From an uncultured Prevotella sp. (GTDB lineage: Bacteria > Bacteroidota > Bacteroidia > Bacteroidales > Bacteroidaceae): a stretch of DNA of 64,000 nt. The notes beneath the pieces are model-generated. The model saw only the letters and a program-made list of their open reading frames with translations. It searched no databases and was not told where the DNA came from. The DNA is taken from NCBI GenBank assembly GCA_900770025.1, contig CAAGIW010000013.1:1-64000 (forward strand). The letters are read 5' to 3'. Below, piece after piece: positions 26,398 to 34,612 of this stretch. The position numbers and the translations under genes are program-made. Numbering within the stretch: position 1 is the stretch's first letter; every line of letters begins with the position of its first letter.

Positions 26398-26651
26398 TAC
26401 CGAGAATCAAGACACTTGGAGTGTTGGATAACTTCCGCCTTATCGTTGAATTTGATGATGGTTACAAGGTAATCTACGATGTTAAAGATGACATTGATAC
26501 ATTGCCAACGTTTCGACCGCTGCAGGAGGAGTTCGGTTTGTTTGGTCAGGCACAGCTTGACAATAGTAGAACATGTGTCTATTGGAATGATGATATAGAC
26601 CTTGCCAGTGATTGTATCTATGAATATGGAACCATGGCCCAAGGGAAGTGA
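26394..26651 (+). CDS. DUF2442 protein, probable partner of DUF4160
   Basis: An 85-residue protein of the DUF2442 (NE0471 N-terminal-like) family. It begins MIPRIKTLGVLDNFRLIVEFDDG, with the family's YxxxDVKDDID region and ends around LASDCIYEYG. Its ATG overlaps the DUF4160 stop by 4 bases, so the two are made together. It is the presumed antitoxin or regulator of the pair by position and family habit only. About 1.2 kb without a clear gene follows. Confidence 0.85.
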   Translation: MIPRIKTLGVLDNFRLIVEFDDGYKVIYDVKDDIDTLPTFRPLQEEFGLFGQAQLDNSRTCVYWNDDIDLASDCIYEYGTMAQGK

Positions 26652-27002
26652 TGGTAGATTCCTCTCTAAGTTAATGGTCGGAGATGTGGTTTGATGGTTA
26701 AAAGATGTAAATTTGCAATCCTTAAATGTTAAACTGCATATTTATGCATTTTCGATCTGAGCCCCTTTTTGCCTGTTCTGGACCATAGTGAGGGCGACTT
26801 CGAGATCGTTCGTTAGAACGAAAGTTTTGTTGAATGAGTTGATTTTCAGTAGATTACAAGGGTAAAAAGTGAGATATGGAGACAAGAATAGAGTAAATAT
26901 GAACTGAAAAACTACTGTTTTAGCGTCTTTTTGAACACTTTTGGCTGTGAAGGGACGTAAAAGTCTCCTCCCGACCAAACGGAAGTCCACACCCAAGCAG
27001 AC

Positions 27003-27040
27003 GGAATCCCCCTCCCGACCTCCCCGAGGGGGAGGTGAAG
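27003..27040. repeat. GC-rich hairpin repeat, copy next to array A
   Basis: CCTCCCGACCTCCCC followed by GAGGGGGAGGTG can fold as CCTCCCC/GGGGGAGG. It is a diverged form of the hairpin seen beside the other three arrays (core CCTCCCCAAGGGGAGG). Confidence 0.6.
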
Positions 27041-27174
27041 AGACCCTTCCCTCTGCAATTCAATTATGGATGTCTCGAAAACTGTGGGGCGGAGATACCT
27101 GAAGAATCAAATACCGTAGGCAGTTGTTTTTAAGACAAAATCAAACTTCGGGAACTTGAATTTGATACCTTTGT

Positions 27175-27394
27175 AAGTGGTTGATAATGAGTGAATAAAG
27201 CACTTCTGATTCTTTGCTAAAGGCGAATGTAATTCCAAGCAATCGGTTATGCGTTCCAAAATGGTGCATTCTGCATTGCAAAAGTGCCAGTTTTGCGTTC
27301 TAAAATGGTGCGTTTTGCATTGCAAAAGTGCCAGTTTTGCGTTCTAAAATGGTGCGTTTTGCAATGCAAAATGGTGCGTTTTGCAAAACGATAT
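27175..27394 (+). repeat. Composite 22-bp-period repeat, copy A
   Basis: The lead begins AAGTGGTTGATAATGAGTG at 27175. The tandem array then has unit starts at 27263, 27285, 27307, 27329, 27351 and 27373, exactly 22 bases apart. Units alternate between GGTGCGTTTTGC and TGCCAGTTTTGC types, making a 44-base higher-order repeat. The array ends in the palindrome CGTTTTGCAAAACG (27378-27391). This is the most diverged of four copies. Confidence 0.85.
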
Positions 27395-27559
27395 TCGGGA
27401 ACTGTTCACCCGTTCGCCATGAACACTGGTTCGGAGTCTTGTCATAAAAATTCAGTTTTGCAGCATTTAGCACGGAAATTTCTTTCTCCTTCTCCCGAGG
27501 AAGGATGGGGTGGGGCTTCTGTTTGGCTGGGTGTGTACTGCCGTTTGCCTCTTTCAAAC

Positions 27560-27594
27560 TGCATAAATATACGGTTATGCCGTATATTTATGCA
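27560..27594. repeat. Perfect 15-bp inverted repeat with 5-base loop
   Basis: TGCATAAATATACGG (27560-27574), loop TTATG, then CCGTATATTTATGCA (27580-27594). The arms are perfectly complementary. A short relative, TGCATATTTATGCA, lies at 26735-26748. It could be a regulator's operator, a hairpin, or the end of a mobile element; no following T-run on either strand supports a terminator. Confidence 0.85.
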
Positions 27595-27807
27595 AAAACA
27601 GGTCTGAAAAGGCCTCCTTTCATGCTCTTTAAATGTTAAATCTTTCTCTGATATTTAAACATATTTCACATTCTGATAGGCAAACGTAACTGTTCAGTCC
27701 TCCACCCGAACCGAGTAGCCACTCGCTATTCCTCACAATTCATCTCTCCGTTTGCAGGTGCTACTTATTTCTGATTCTCAATTCATCCGTTTTCAAGGAA
27801 TAATCGT

Positions 27808-27815
27808 TATCTTTG
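27808..27815 (+). promoter_or_regulatory. Promoter -7 box of the sugar transporter gene
   Basis: TATCTTTG, a consensus -7 box, followed by about 50 bases to the ATG at 27865. The -33 region is poor. Confidence 0.65.
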
Positions 27816-27864
27816 CATCCATAACATTACATTGACCTGAAACATATAAACAATACAACGAACT

Positions 27865-29106
27865 ATGAAAAAAAACATTCCACTAATCCTTGTCTTTTGC
27901 CTGTTTTTCCTATGGGCAATAAGCAGCAACCTGCTGCCAACGATGATTCGCCAGCTGATGAAGACCTGCGAACTGAACACCTTTGAGGCCTCGTTCACCG
28001 AGTCGGCATACTGGTTGGCCTATTTCCTTTGCCCCATACCGATAGCGATGTATCTGAAAAGGTACTCATACAAGAGTGGCATCGTCTTCGGTTTGCTGCT
28101 GGCAGCCTTGGGCGGTCTGCTCTTCTTCCCTGCATCGATGGTGAAGAGCTATGGCATGTATCTCGCCGTGTTCTTCGTCATAGCCACGGGCATGTGCTTC
28201 CTTGAAACGGCGGCCAATCCCTATGTCACGGCGTTGGGCGATCCGCAGACGGCCACCCGACGGCTCAATCTCGCCCAGTCGTTCAACGGGCTTGGAGCCT
28301 TTATCGCCGCCATGTTCCTGAGCAAGCTGGTGCTCAGCGGCAGCAATTTTACGCGCGATACCCTGCCTGCCGATTATCCCGGAGGCTGGGAGGGATACAT
28401 ACAGATGGAGACCGATGCAATGAAGCTGCCCTACATTGTGCTGGCCGTGATACTGATAGGTGTGGCGGTGGTGTTCATCATGTCGCGCCTGCCCAAGGTG
28501 GAGGACGAGATGAACGCCTCTGAGGGAAAGAAACTCATCGACTTTTCGGTGCTGCGCAGTAGCAAGCGCCTGCGCTGGGGAGTGATAGCCCAGTTCTTCT
28601 ACAATGGCGGACAGACGGCCATCAACAGTCTGTTTCTGGTATATTGCTGCACCTATGCCGGCATAGAAGAATCTATGGCCACAACCTTCTTCGGCATCTA
28701 CATGCTGGCCTTCCTGGCCGGGCGATGGATAGGCACGCTGCTGATGATACGCATACGCCCCGCCGTGCTGCTCTGTGCATACGCAGTGACCAACGTGGTG
28801 CTCTGCGCCGTGATAGCCTGGGTGGGTGGCGAGACGGGCATTTGGCTGATGATAGCCGTGTCGTTCTTCATGTCCATCATGTATCCCACACAGTTTTCCT
28901 TGGCCTTGGAGGGCCTTGGCGACCAGACTAAGAGCGGCTCGGCCTTCTTGGTGATGGCCATTGTGGGCAACGCCTGTGTGCCGCAGTTCACTGCTTATAT
29001 CATGCACAGCAACGAGGCCGCCTATCAGATTGCCTACGCAGTGCCCTTGGTGTGCTTTGCCGTGTGCGCCGCCTTTGGTCTGAAAGTGTGCAGAAAGCAG
29101 ATTTAG
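27865..29106 (+). CDS. MFS sugar transporter, FucP family
   Basis: A 413-residue inner-membrane sugar:proton symporter with 12 hydrophobic segments. The sequence FCLFFLWAISSNLLPTMIRQLM near the N-terminus and FLETAANPYVTALGDPQTATRRLNLAQSFNGLGA in the middle are hallmarks of the L-fucose permease (FHS) family. Family members import fucose, galactose, glucose or other hexoses, so substrate is open. The beta-galactosidase gene 104 bases downstream suggests galactose or a galactoside product. Both genes have their own -7 boxes. Confidence 0.9.
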   Translation: MKKNIPLILVFCLFFLWAISSNLLPTMIRQLMKTCELNTFEASFTESAYWLAYFLCPIPIAMYLKRYSYKSGIVFGLLLAALGGLLFFPASMVKSYGMYLAVFFVIATGMCFLETAANPYVTALGDPQTATRRLNLAQSFNGLGAFIAAMFLSKLVLSGSNFTRDTLPADYPGGWEGYIQMETDAMKLPYIVLAVILIGVAVVFIMSRLPKVEDEMNASEGKKLIDFSVLRSSKRLRWGVIAQFFYNGGQTAINSLFLVYCCTYAGIEESMATTFFGIYMLAFLAGRWIGTLLMIRIRPAVLLCAYAVTNVVLCAVIAWVGGETGIWLMIAVSFFMSIMYPTQFSLALEGLGDQTKSGSAFLVMAIVGNACVPQFTAYIMHSNEAAYQIAYAVPLVCFAVCAAFGLKVCRKQI

Positions 29107-29149
29107 CTAAGGCCATATCCAACTTCGTTCTTAATTCAAATAAAAGACT

Positions 29150-29157
29150 TATCTTTG
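29150..29157 (+). promoter_or_regulatory. Promoter -7 box of the GH2 beta-galactosidase gene
   Basis: TATCTTTG, consensus -7 box, 53 bases before the ATG at 29211. No good -33 TTTG is visible. Confidence 0.6.
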
Positions 29158-29210
29158 TAGATGATTGTGGCCTTTGTGCCATTCAGGAGAGAGACTAAAC
29201 GTAAAACGAT

Positions 29211-31619
29211 ATGACAACAAAAATCATTGCTACTTTATTGGGCTCCCTGTGCAGTGTAAGCATGGGGGCTGCCACAGACACCCTCAGTCTGAACAGGGGC
29301 TGGATGTTCAAAGCCGGTGAGGGACAATATGCCACGATGACAGCCGCTGCGGCCAAGACACAGGGATGGCGTGAGGTGAACGTGCCCCACGATTTCCAGA
29401 TAGAACAGCCCTGGGTGGCACCCGATGCCAACGAGAAAGCCGACAACAGCGATGCCGGTGCCAACATCAAGAGCCGGCTCAGTGCCCGAGGCTTCAAGGA
29501 GATGGGGGGCGGATGGTATGTGAAGACCATCGTGCCCGATGCCAAGAACAAAGGGAAGCGGGCGCTGCTCAACTTCGAGGGCATCATGTATTGTGCCGAC
29601 GTGTATCTCAATGGCTGGCGCATCGGCGGTACGGATTACGGCTATGTGGGCTTTGAGGTGGACGTGACCAAAAAACTGAAATACGGTGAGGAGAACACCA
29701 TTGCCGTGTATGCCAACACAGCCGATACCAAGGCTTCGAGATGGTACACCGGTGGCGGTCTCTTCCGCGACGTACATCTTATATATACAGATGCCAACCT
29801 GTATTTCCATCGTCATCCCCTGCACATCACCACCACCGACAATCGGGTGGTGAACATCAAGGCCAACGTGCAGTGCAACGGCAGGCAGAACGAGGTGGAG
29901 TTCAGACTTGTGATCACTGCACCCGACGGCAAGGAGGTGGTGAACAAGACCGAGAAGGTGAAGCGCGTGCGCAACTACCGATACGGACAGGAACTGGCGC
30001 TGCAGCCCATCACCCTGCAGCAGCCGCTGCTTTGGGACTGCGAACACCCCAACCTATACACTGCCCGCGTGGAATTGCTGCGCACCGATGGCACCGTGGC
30101 GGCCGTGACCACACAGCGCTTTGGCGTGCGCACCGTGGAACTGGTGCCTGGTGAGGGTCTGAAACTCAACGGACAGAAGGTGCTGCTCAAGGGATATGCC
30201 AACCACCATACCAACGGTGCCTTGGGAGCAGCCGCCTACAAGAGGGCCATTGAGAAGCGCATCAAACTGATGAAGGAGTTTGGCATGAACCACATTCGCA
30301 CTTCGCACAATCCCTATTCGCAAGACTTTCTCGACCTCTGCGACGAGAATGGCATCTTGGTTGTGGACGAACTCTATGACAAATGGACTGACCAGTATGT
30401 GGGAGCAGGGCGCACTCCTTTTATGCAACTGTGGCCCGCTCATGTGCAAGAGTTCATCACTCGCGACCGCAATCATCCCTCGGTGGTGATGTGGTCTATG
30501 GGAAATGAGCTGCAACAGCAGAACGACATGCCCTTCAACGACTTCGGTGTGACGATGTATAAGATGCTGAAGACCGCCGTGCAACGCTATGATGACAGTC
30601 GGAAAATCACGGTGGCAATGCACCCGAGATACCGCAACTGGGCCACCGACTCGCTGCCCTGCGATTTGGCTATGCTCACCGATGTGCAGTCATACAACTA
30701 CCGCTACATGTACTTCCCCGGCGATGGTGCCAAGTTTCCGTGGATGACCTTCTACCAGAGCGAGGCTTCGGTGGCTGCCATGGGCGAGAACTACTTTGCC
30801 ATGGACTTGGATAAGGTGATAGGACTGGCCTACTGGGGAGCCATCGACTATTTGGGAGAGAGTCAGGGATGGCCCGTCAAGGGATGGGCACAGGGCGTGT
30901 TCGACATCAGTCTGGAGCCCAAACCTAAGGCTTATTACATGCGTTCGTTCTTCAAACCCGAGGAACCGCTGGTGCACATCGCCGTGACCGACAGTAAGGG
31001 TGACGCCATGTGGAACGGCATTCAGACGGGCAATGACGGACAGAGCGACCACTGGAACCGACAGGCAGGGGCACTGATTGACCTGACCACCTATACCAAT
31101 GCCGAGGAGGTGGAGCTGATAGTGAACGGAAAGAGCCTCGGCACACAGAAGAATGATGTGAAGTCGGCCAAACTGCGCAACCAGATAAGATGGAAGAAAG
31201 TGCCCTATCAGGAGGGTTACTGCGAGGCGGTGGCACGCACCGGAGGCAAGGTGGTGGCACGGCACCGCATAGAAACCACGGGCAAGGCAGTGGCCCTGAA
31301 ATTGGAAATGGACAACAACAACTGGCAGGCCGACGGACAAGACCTGCAGCATGTGAGGGTGATTGCGGTGGACAAGAAAGGGCGCCGCGTGCCGAATGTG
31401 CCTGCAGAGGTGACCTTTGCCGTGACGGGTGATGCCGAGATAGCAGCCGTGAGCAACGGCAACCACAGTTCTGATGAACTCAATATGACCAACAAGCGCC
31501 GCCTGTTCAATGGTTCGGCACTCGCCATCCTGCGCTCGGGCACCGCACCTTCTGCCGTTACCATCACTGCAACAGCCGAGGGATTGAAGAGCGCGAAGCT
31601 GAAGATGGCCACACGCTAA
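29211..31619 (+). CDS. GH2 beta-galactosidase, secreted
   Basis: An 802-residue exported enzyme. A signal peptide (about 1-20), then a sugar-binding jelly-roll (25-195), an Ig-like domain (200-310) and the TIM barrel (315-590). The acid/base is E433 in WSMGNEL and the nucleophile is E518 in FYQSEAS. The region NHHTNGALGAA and RTSHNPYSQDFLDLCDENGILVVDE are classic for GH2 beta-galactosidases. The C-terminus has a DUF4982-like domain and a bacterial Ig-like domain (VRVIAVDKKGRRVPNVPAEVTF). It works with the FucP-like importer upstream. Its stop codon shares bases with the menE stop on the other strand. Confidence 0.92.
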   Translation: MTTKIIATLLGSLCSVSMGAATDTLSLNRGWMFKAGEGQYATMTAAAAKTQGWREVNVPHDFQIEQPWVAPDANEKADNSDAGANIKSRLSARGFKEMGGGWYVKTIVPDAKNKGKRALLNFEGIMYCADVYLNGWRIGGTDYGYVGFEVDVTKKLKYGEENTIAVYANTADTKASRWYTGGGLFRDVHLIYTDANLYFHRHPLHITTTDNRVVNIKANVQCNGRQNEVEFRLVITAPDGKEVVNKTEKVKRVRNYRYGQELALQPITLQQPLLWDCEHPNLYTARVELLRTDGTVAAVTTQRFGVRTVELVPGEGLKLNGQKVLLKGYANHHTNGALGAAAYKRAIEKRIKLMKEFGMNHIRTSHNPYSQDFLDLCDENGILVVDELYDKWTDQYVGAGRTPFMQLWPAHVQEFITRDRNHPSVVMWSMGNELQQQNDMPFNDFGVTMYKMLKTAVQRYDDSRKITVAMHPRYRNWATDSLPCDLAMLTDVQSYNYRYMYFPGDGAKFPWMTFYQSEASVAAMGENYFAMDLDKVIGLAYWGAIDYLGESQGWPVKGWAQGVFDISLEPKPKAYYMRSFFKPEEPLVHIAVTDSKGDAMWNGIQTGNDGQSDHWNRQAGALIDLTTYTNAEEVELIVNGKSLGTQKNDVKSAKLRNQIRWKKVPYQEGYCEAVARTGGKVVARHRIETTGKAVALKLEMDNNNWQADGQDLQHVRVIAVDKKGRRVPNVPAEVTFAVTGDAEIAAVSNGNHSSDELNMTNKRRLFNGSALAILRSGTAPSAVTITATAEGLKSAKLKMATR

Positions 31620-32611
31620 GTGGATAGCAGGGCACACGCCACGGTATGTGCCGCTGCCCTGGCAGGCTTGCCGGTGGGCGTGGCGGGCAGGGCATCCACA
31701 CGAAGATATGCTTTGGGCCTCCAGTAGCGGGGCAATGTTTCACTGCAGAGCGTGCAGATGGCAGACAACAGTCTGCTGTCTGCACGCTCGCTTTCGTAGA
31801 GCAGGGTGACAGCCTCGCCATATCGGGCGTGCGGAGTATGGGTGATGAGAAACGGTACGGGCATCACGGGCGACAGCAAACGCTCCACCTCTTCAATCTG
31901 TATCTTGATTCCTCCGCTGTTGATGATGTTGTCTCTGCGCCCAAGGATGCGGAACCGTGTGCCGTTGGCCGACAGTGTGGCACGGTCGTTGGTGACAAGA
32001 CGGGTGGCACACACTGCCGGTGCGTCAATCACCAAGCACTCTTCTTCGTTGAGTGATACGCCCACTCCGGGCAGAGGGGTGTACCATGCCGTTGCCTCCT
32101 TGCCGTTGAGGCGGCGCAGGGCGATGTGCGACAGGGTCTCGGTCATGCCGTAGGTGCTCCATACGGCGTGCGGAAAGGATTGCAATTGTGCCGCCATCTC
32201 ATCGCTCACCGCCCCTCCGCCAATGATAAGGTGGCGTATCTGCATCAGCAACTGCCGTTCGTGGGGCACTTGCAGACTCTGAAACACCTGCAGGGGCACC
32301 ATGGCTGCAAAATGGGGAGCCTGATTCAGGGTGGCCAAGGGATGGCCAGAGGGGGGCACTTGCCACAACTGCAGATGCGCCTCCAAGGCACGCACCACCA
32401 TCATCTTGCCGGCGATATAATCCAACGGCATGCACAGCAGAGCCGACTGCTGCGGCTTCAGGTCAAGAAAACGGCAGGTCATTCGGGCCGATGCCCGCAT
32501 CCGCTCTTTCTCCACCATCAGCAATTTGGGCGTGCCAGTGGAGCCACTGGTGTGTACGGGCAGGGTGGGGGCGGCGGATTGCCACTGTTCCAAGAACTCT
32601 TCGAGCCTCAT
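31616..32611 (-). CDS. menE: o-Succinylbenzoate-CoA ligase MenE (short form)
   Basis: An adenylate-forming enzyme that activates o-succinylbenzoate in menaquinone synthesis. The P-loop-like VHTSGSTGTPKLLMVEKERM, the STYGMTETLSHIALR motif, LGRRDNIINSGGIKIQIEEVE and a C-terminal lysine region (TPTGKPAR) are present. At about 331 residues it is shorter than E. coli MenE (451); this compact form lacking much of the N-terminal subdomain is usual in Bacteroidota. I start at ATG 32611, which overlaps the menC stop as ATGA; ATG 32629 is the longer alternative. It is the last gene of the men operon. Confidence 0.92.
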   Translation of the reverse strand: MRLEEFLEQWQSAAPTLPVHTSGSTGTPKLLMVEKERMRASARMTCRFLDLKPQQSALLCMPLDYIAGKMMVVRALEAHLQLWQVPPSGHPLATLNQAPHFAAMVPLQVFQSLQVPHERQLLMQIRHLIIGGGAVSDEMAAQLQSFPHAVWSTYGMTETLSHIALRRLNGKEATAWYTPLPGVGVSLNEEECLVIDAPAVCATRLVTNDRATLSANGTRFRILGRRDNIINSGGIKIQIEEVERLLSPVMPVPFLITHTPHARYGEAVTLLYESERADSRLLSAICTLCSETLPRYWRPKAYLRVDALPATPTGKPARAAAHTVACALLST

Positions 32612-33681
32612 TCCATGCTCCGCATCCATGCCTGTCCCTCCTCAATGCGCATCTCATGTCCCTGCCAGGGCATGTTGTCGGTGTAGAGCATTCCTGTGCC
32701 TAAGCCCTGTGTCTGGGTAATTTTCGGCCCATAGAGGCGGGCGGTGAGATGGGCAATGGCATTCAGTCCCACGTTGCTCTCCAAGGCACTGGTCATCCAA
32801 CTGCCTATGCCCATGTCGCGTGCAATGGCTATCCACTCGCTCACTCCCCTCATTCCGCCGTGCAGAGAGGGCTTGAGCACGATGTGGGCAGGCTTGATGA
32901 TGTTCAGCACCTGCCGCTTCATCTCGGGCAGATTCACCCCTATCAGTTCCTCGTCGAGGGCTATGGGCAGTGGAGATTCCCTGCACAGCATGGCCATGAT
33001 GCCCCATTGTTTGGGCTTGATGGGCTGTTCTATGGAGTGGATGCCATACTGGGCAAGCAGTTCTAACTTGTATAGTGCCTCGTCGGGAGAGAAAGCTCCG
33101 TTGGCATCCACCCTCAGTTGCAGTTCCCTGATGCCGAATCTCTCTCTCAATCGCTTGACAAGGTCCAACTCTTCTTCAAAGTCGATGGCACCAATCTTGA
33201 GCTTGATGCAGCGGAATCCCTGTGCAATCTTCTCCTCCATTCGTGCCAGCATCTCGTCGTGATGCCCCATCCATACTAATCCGTTCACGGGTATCGACAC
33301 TTCGCCCCGTGCAAAGGGGGTATCGAACAGTGCCGTGGTTCCTCGAGAAAGATGCAGCAAAGCCGTCTCTAATCCGAAGAGCATGGAGGGGTAGGGGCGC
33401 ATGATGCCATAGTCGATGCTGCCCTGCTGCTCCACCATGTCGCACAGTGCGCGCAGCGTTTTCTCATAGTCGGCCATGTCGTCACAACTCAGTTGGGGCA
33501 GAGGGGCACACTCTCCCACGCCGCAGCGGTTGGGATAGTGTGGCGAGGTGGCATAAACAATCCACGACTGTCGGGTGGTATATACTCCCCGTGAGGTGCC
33601 TGCCGGCGTCTTGAAATGAAAAATGCGGGGCTCAATACGCAGACTTATCTGCGGAATAATGGGGATGGTTATCTCGTTCAT
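32608..33681 (-). CDS. menC: o-Succinylbenzoate synthase MenC
   Basis: An enolase-superfamily dehydratase that converts SHCHC to o-succinylbenzoate. The 357-residue protein shows CGVGECAPLPQLS in the N-terminal capping domain. The barrel carries the KxK catalytic motif in CIKLKIG and metal ligands at RVDANGAF (D), SIEQPI (E) and ALDEELIG (D). The C-terminal HIVLKPSLHGGM holds the second catalytic lysine. It is separated from menB by 85 bases containing a purine-rich tandem repeat and overlaps menE by 4 bases. Confidence 0.93.
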   Translation of the reverse strand: MNEITIPIIPQISLRIEPRIFHFKTPAGTSRGVYTTRQSWIVYATSPHYPNRCGVGECAPLPQLSCDDMADYEKTLRALCDMVEQQGSIDYGIMRPYPSMLFGLETALLHLSRGTTALFDTPFARGEVSIPVNGLVWMGHHDEMLARMEEKIAQGFRCIKLKIGAIDFEEELDLVKRLRERFGIRELQLRVDANGAFSPDEALYKLELLAQYGIHSIEQPIKPKQWGIMAMLCRESPLPIALDEELIGVNLPEMKRQVLNIIKPAHIVLKPSLHGGMRGVSEWIAIARDMGIGSWMTSALESNVGLNAIAHLTARLYGPKITQTQGLGTGMLYTDNMPWQGHEMRIEEGQAWMRSME

Positions 33682-33696
33682 GCCAAAAGTCTATTG

Positions 33697-33764
33697 TCCT
33701 TAACTTCCTTTATTTCTTTAACTTCCTTTACTTCCTTAGTTCCTTTAACTCCTTTAACTTCCCC
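33697..33764. repeat. Degenerate tandem repeat in the menB-menC spacer
   Basis: In the mRNA sense (leftward) the spacer reads as repeated GGAAGTTAAAG/GGAGTTAAAGG-like units, about six imperfect copies of 10-12 bases. They are purine-rich with several Shine-Dalgarno-like GGAG/GGAA words. The sequence could vary by slippage and change menC and menE translation. Confidence 0.75.
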
Positions 33765-33766
33765 GC

Positions 33767-34588
33767 TTATGGTATCTTGGGGTATTTGTCGAAGTCAGGC
33801 TTGCGCTTTTCCAAGAATGCCTTGCCGCCTTCCTGTGCCTCGTCGAGGAAGTAATAGAGCATGGTGGCATCGCCAGCCAACTGCTGTATGCCTGCCTGTC
33901 CGTCGAGTTCGGCGTTCAAACCGGCCTTGATCATGCGCAGAGCCAACGGACTTCGTTCCATCATGGTCTCAGCCCAGGCCACACACTCGTCCTCTAATCG
34001 TTCCAAAGGCACCACCTTGTTCACCAACCCCATGCGTTCTGCCTCAGCAGCCGAGTACTGTTTGCACAGGAACCAAATCTCGCGTGCCCTCTTCTGTCCC
34101 ACGATGCGTGCCAGATAGGAGGCCCCAAAACCGGCATCAAAGGAGCCCACCTTGGGACCTGTTTGCCCGAAGATGGCATTCTCTGAAGCGATGGTGAGGT
34201 CGCAGACCAAGTGCAACACATGACCGCCGCCGATGGCATAGCCGTTGACCATGGCAATCACGGGCTTGGGCAGGCGCCTTATCTGCATCTGCACATCCAA
34301 AACACTGAGGCGGGGCACTCCCTCCTCGTCGATATATCCCCCACGTCCCTTCACGTGCATGTCGCCTCCCGAGCAGAATGCTTTGTCGCCGGCTCCGGTG
34401 AGAAGCACCACGCGTATGTCAGCCGCTTCACGGCAGTGGGCAAAGGCGATGCCTAATTCCTGGGTGGTTTTGGGGGTGAATGCGTTGCGGTAGCGCGGAC
34501 GGTTGATGGTAATCTTGGCAATGCCGTTGTATTGTTCAAACAGGATTTCCTCAAAATCTCTTATCTTCTTCCATTCTCTTTGTGCCAT
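33767..34588 (-). CDS. menB: 1,4-Dihydroxy-2-naphthoyl-CoA synthase MenB
   Basis: A crotonase-fold enzyme that closes the naphthoquinone ring of o-succinylbenzoyl-CoA. The 273-residue length is standard. Motifs include [16 protein letters not shown], the oxyanion loop [16 protein letters not shown], and [34 protein letters not shown], which is diagnostic for MenB. The C-terminus EEGKAF-type tail is [14 protein letters not shown]. It begins 24 bases after menD. Confidence 0.97.
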   Translation of the reverse strand: MAQREWKKIRDFEEILFEQYNGIAKITINRPRYRNAFTPKTTQELGIAFAHCREAADIRVVLLTGAGDKAFCSGGDMHVKGRGGYIDEEGVPRLSVLDVQMQIRRLPKPVIAMVNGYAIGGGHVLHLVCDLTIASENAIFGQTGPKVGSFDAGFGASYLARIVGQKRAREIWFLCKQYSAAEAERMGLVNKVVPLERLEDECVAWAETMMERSPLALRMIKAGLNAELDGQAGIQQLAGDATMLYYFLDEAQEGGKAFLEKRKPDFDKYPKIP

Positions 34589-34612
34589 ATTTCTGATATT
34601 TTTGTTGTGATT

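Larger units (their letters stand above)
26652..27864. other. Repeat-rich intergenic region (about 1.2 kb)
   Basis: No convincing gene. From left to right it holds: a 12-base direct repeat TTAAATGTTAAA at 26722-26733 (second copy 27629-27640); an 84-codon minus-strand frame (26742-26996) of doubtful reality; a GC-rich hairpin repeat near 27003-27040; composite repeat copy A (27175-27394); a reversed GC-rich repeat near 27487-27515; a perfect inverted repeat at 27560-27594; and the promoter of the sugar transporter at 27808. The 27.6-27.8 kb part shows nothing else I can name. Confidence 0.8.

Noticed and set aside
27263..27394. CRISPR array
   Set aside because: Units of 22 bases follow each other directly with near-identical sequence throughout; there are no unique spacers and no cas genes in the window.
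33697..33764. Promoter for menC in the menB-menC spacer
   Set aside because: The spacer is a purine-rich tandem repeat without a TAnnTTTG box on the minus strand.
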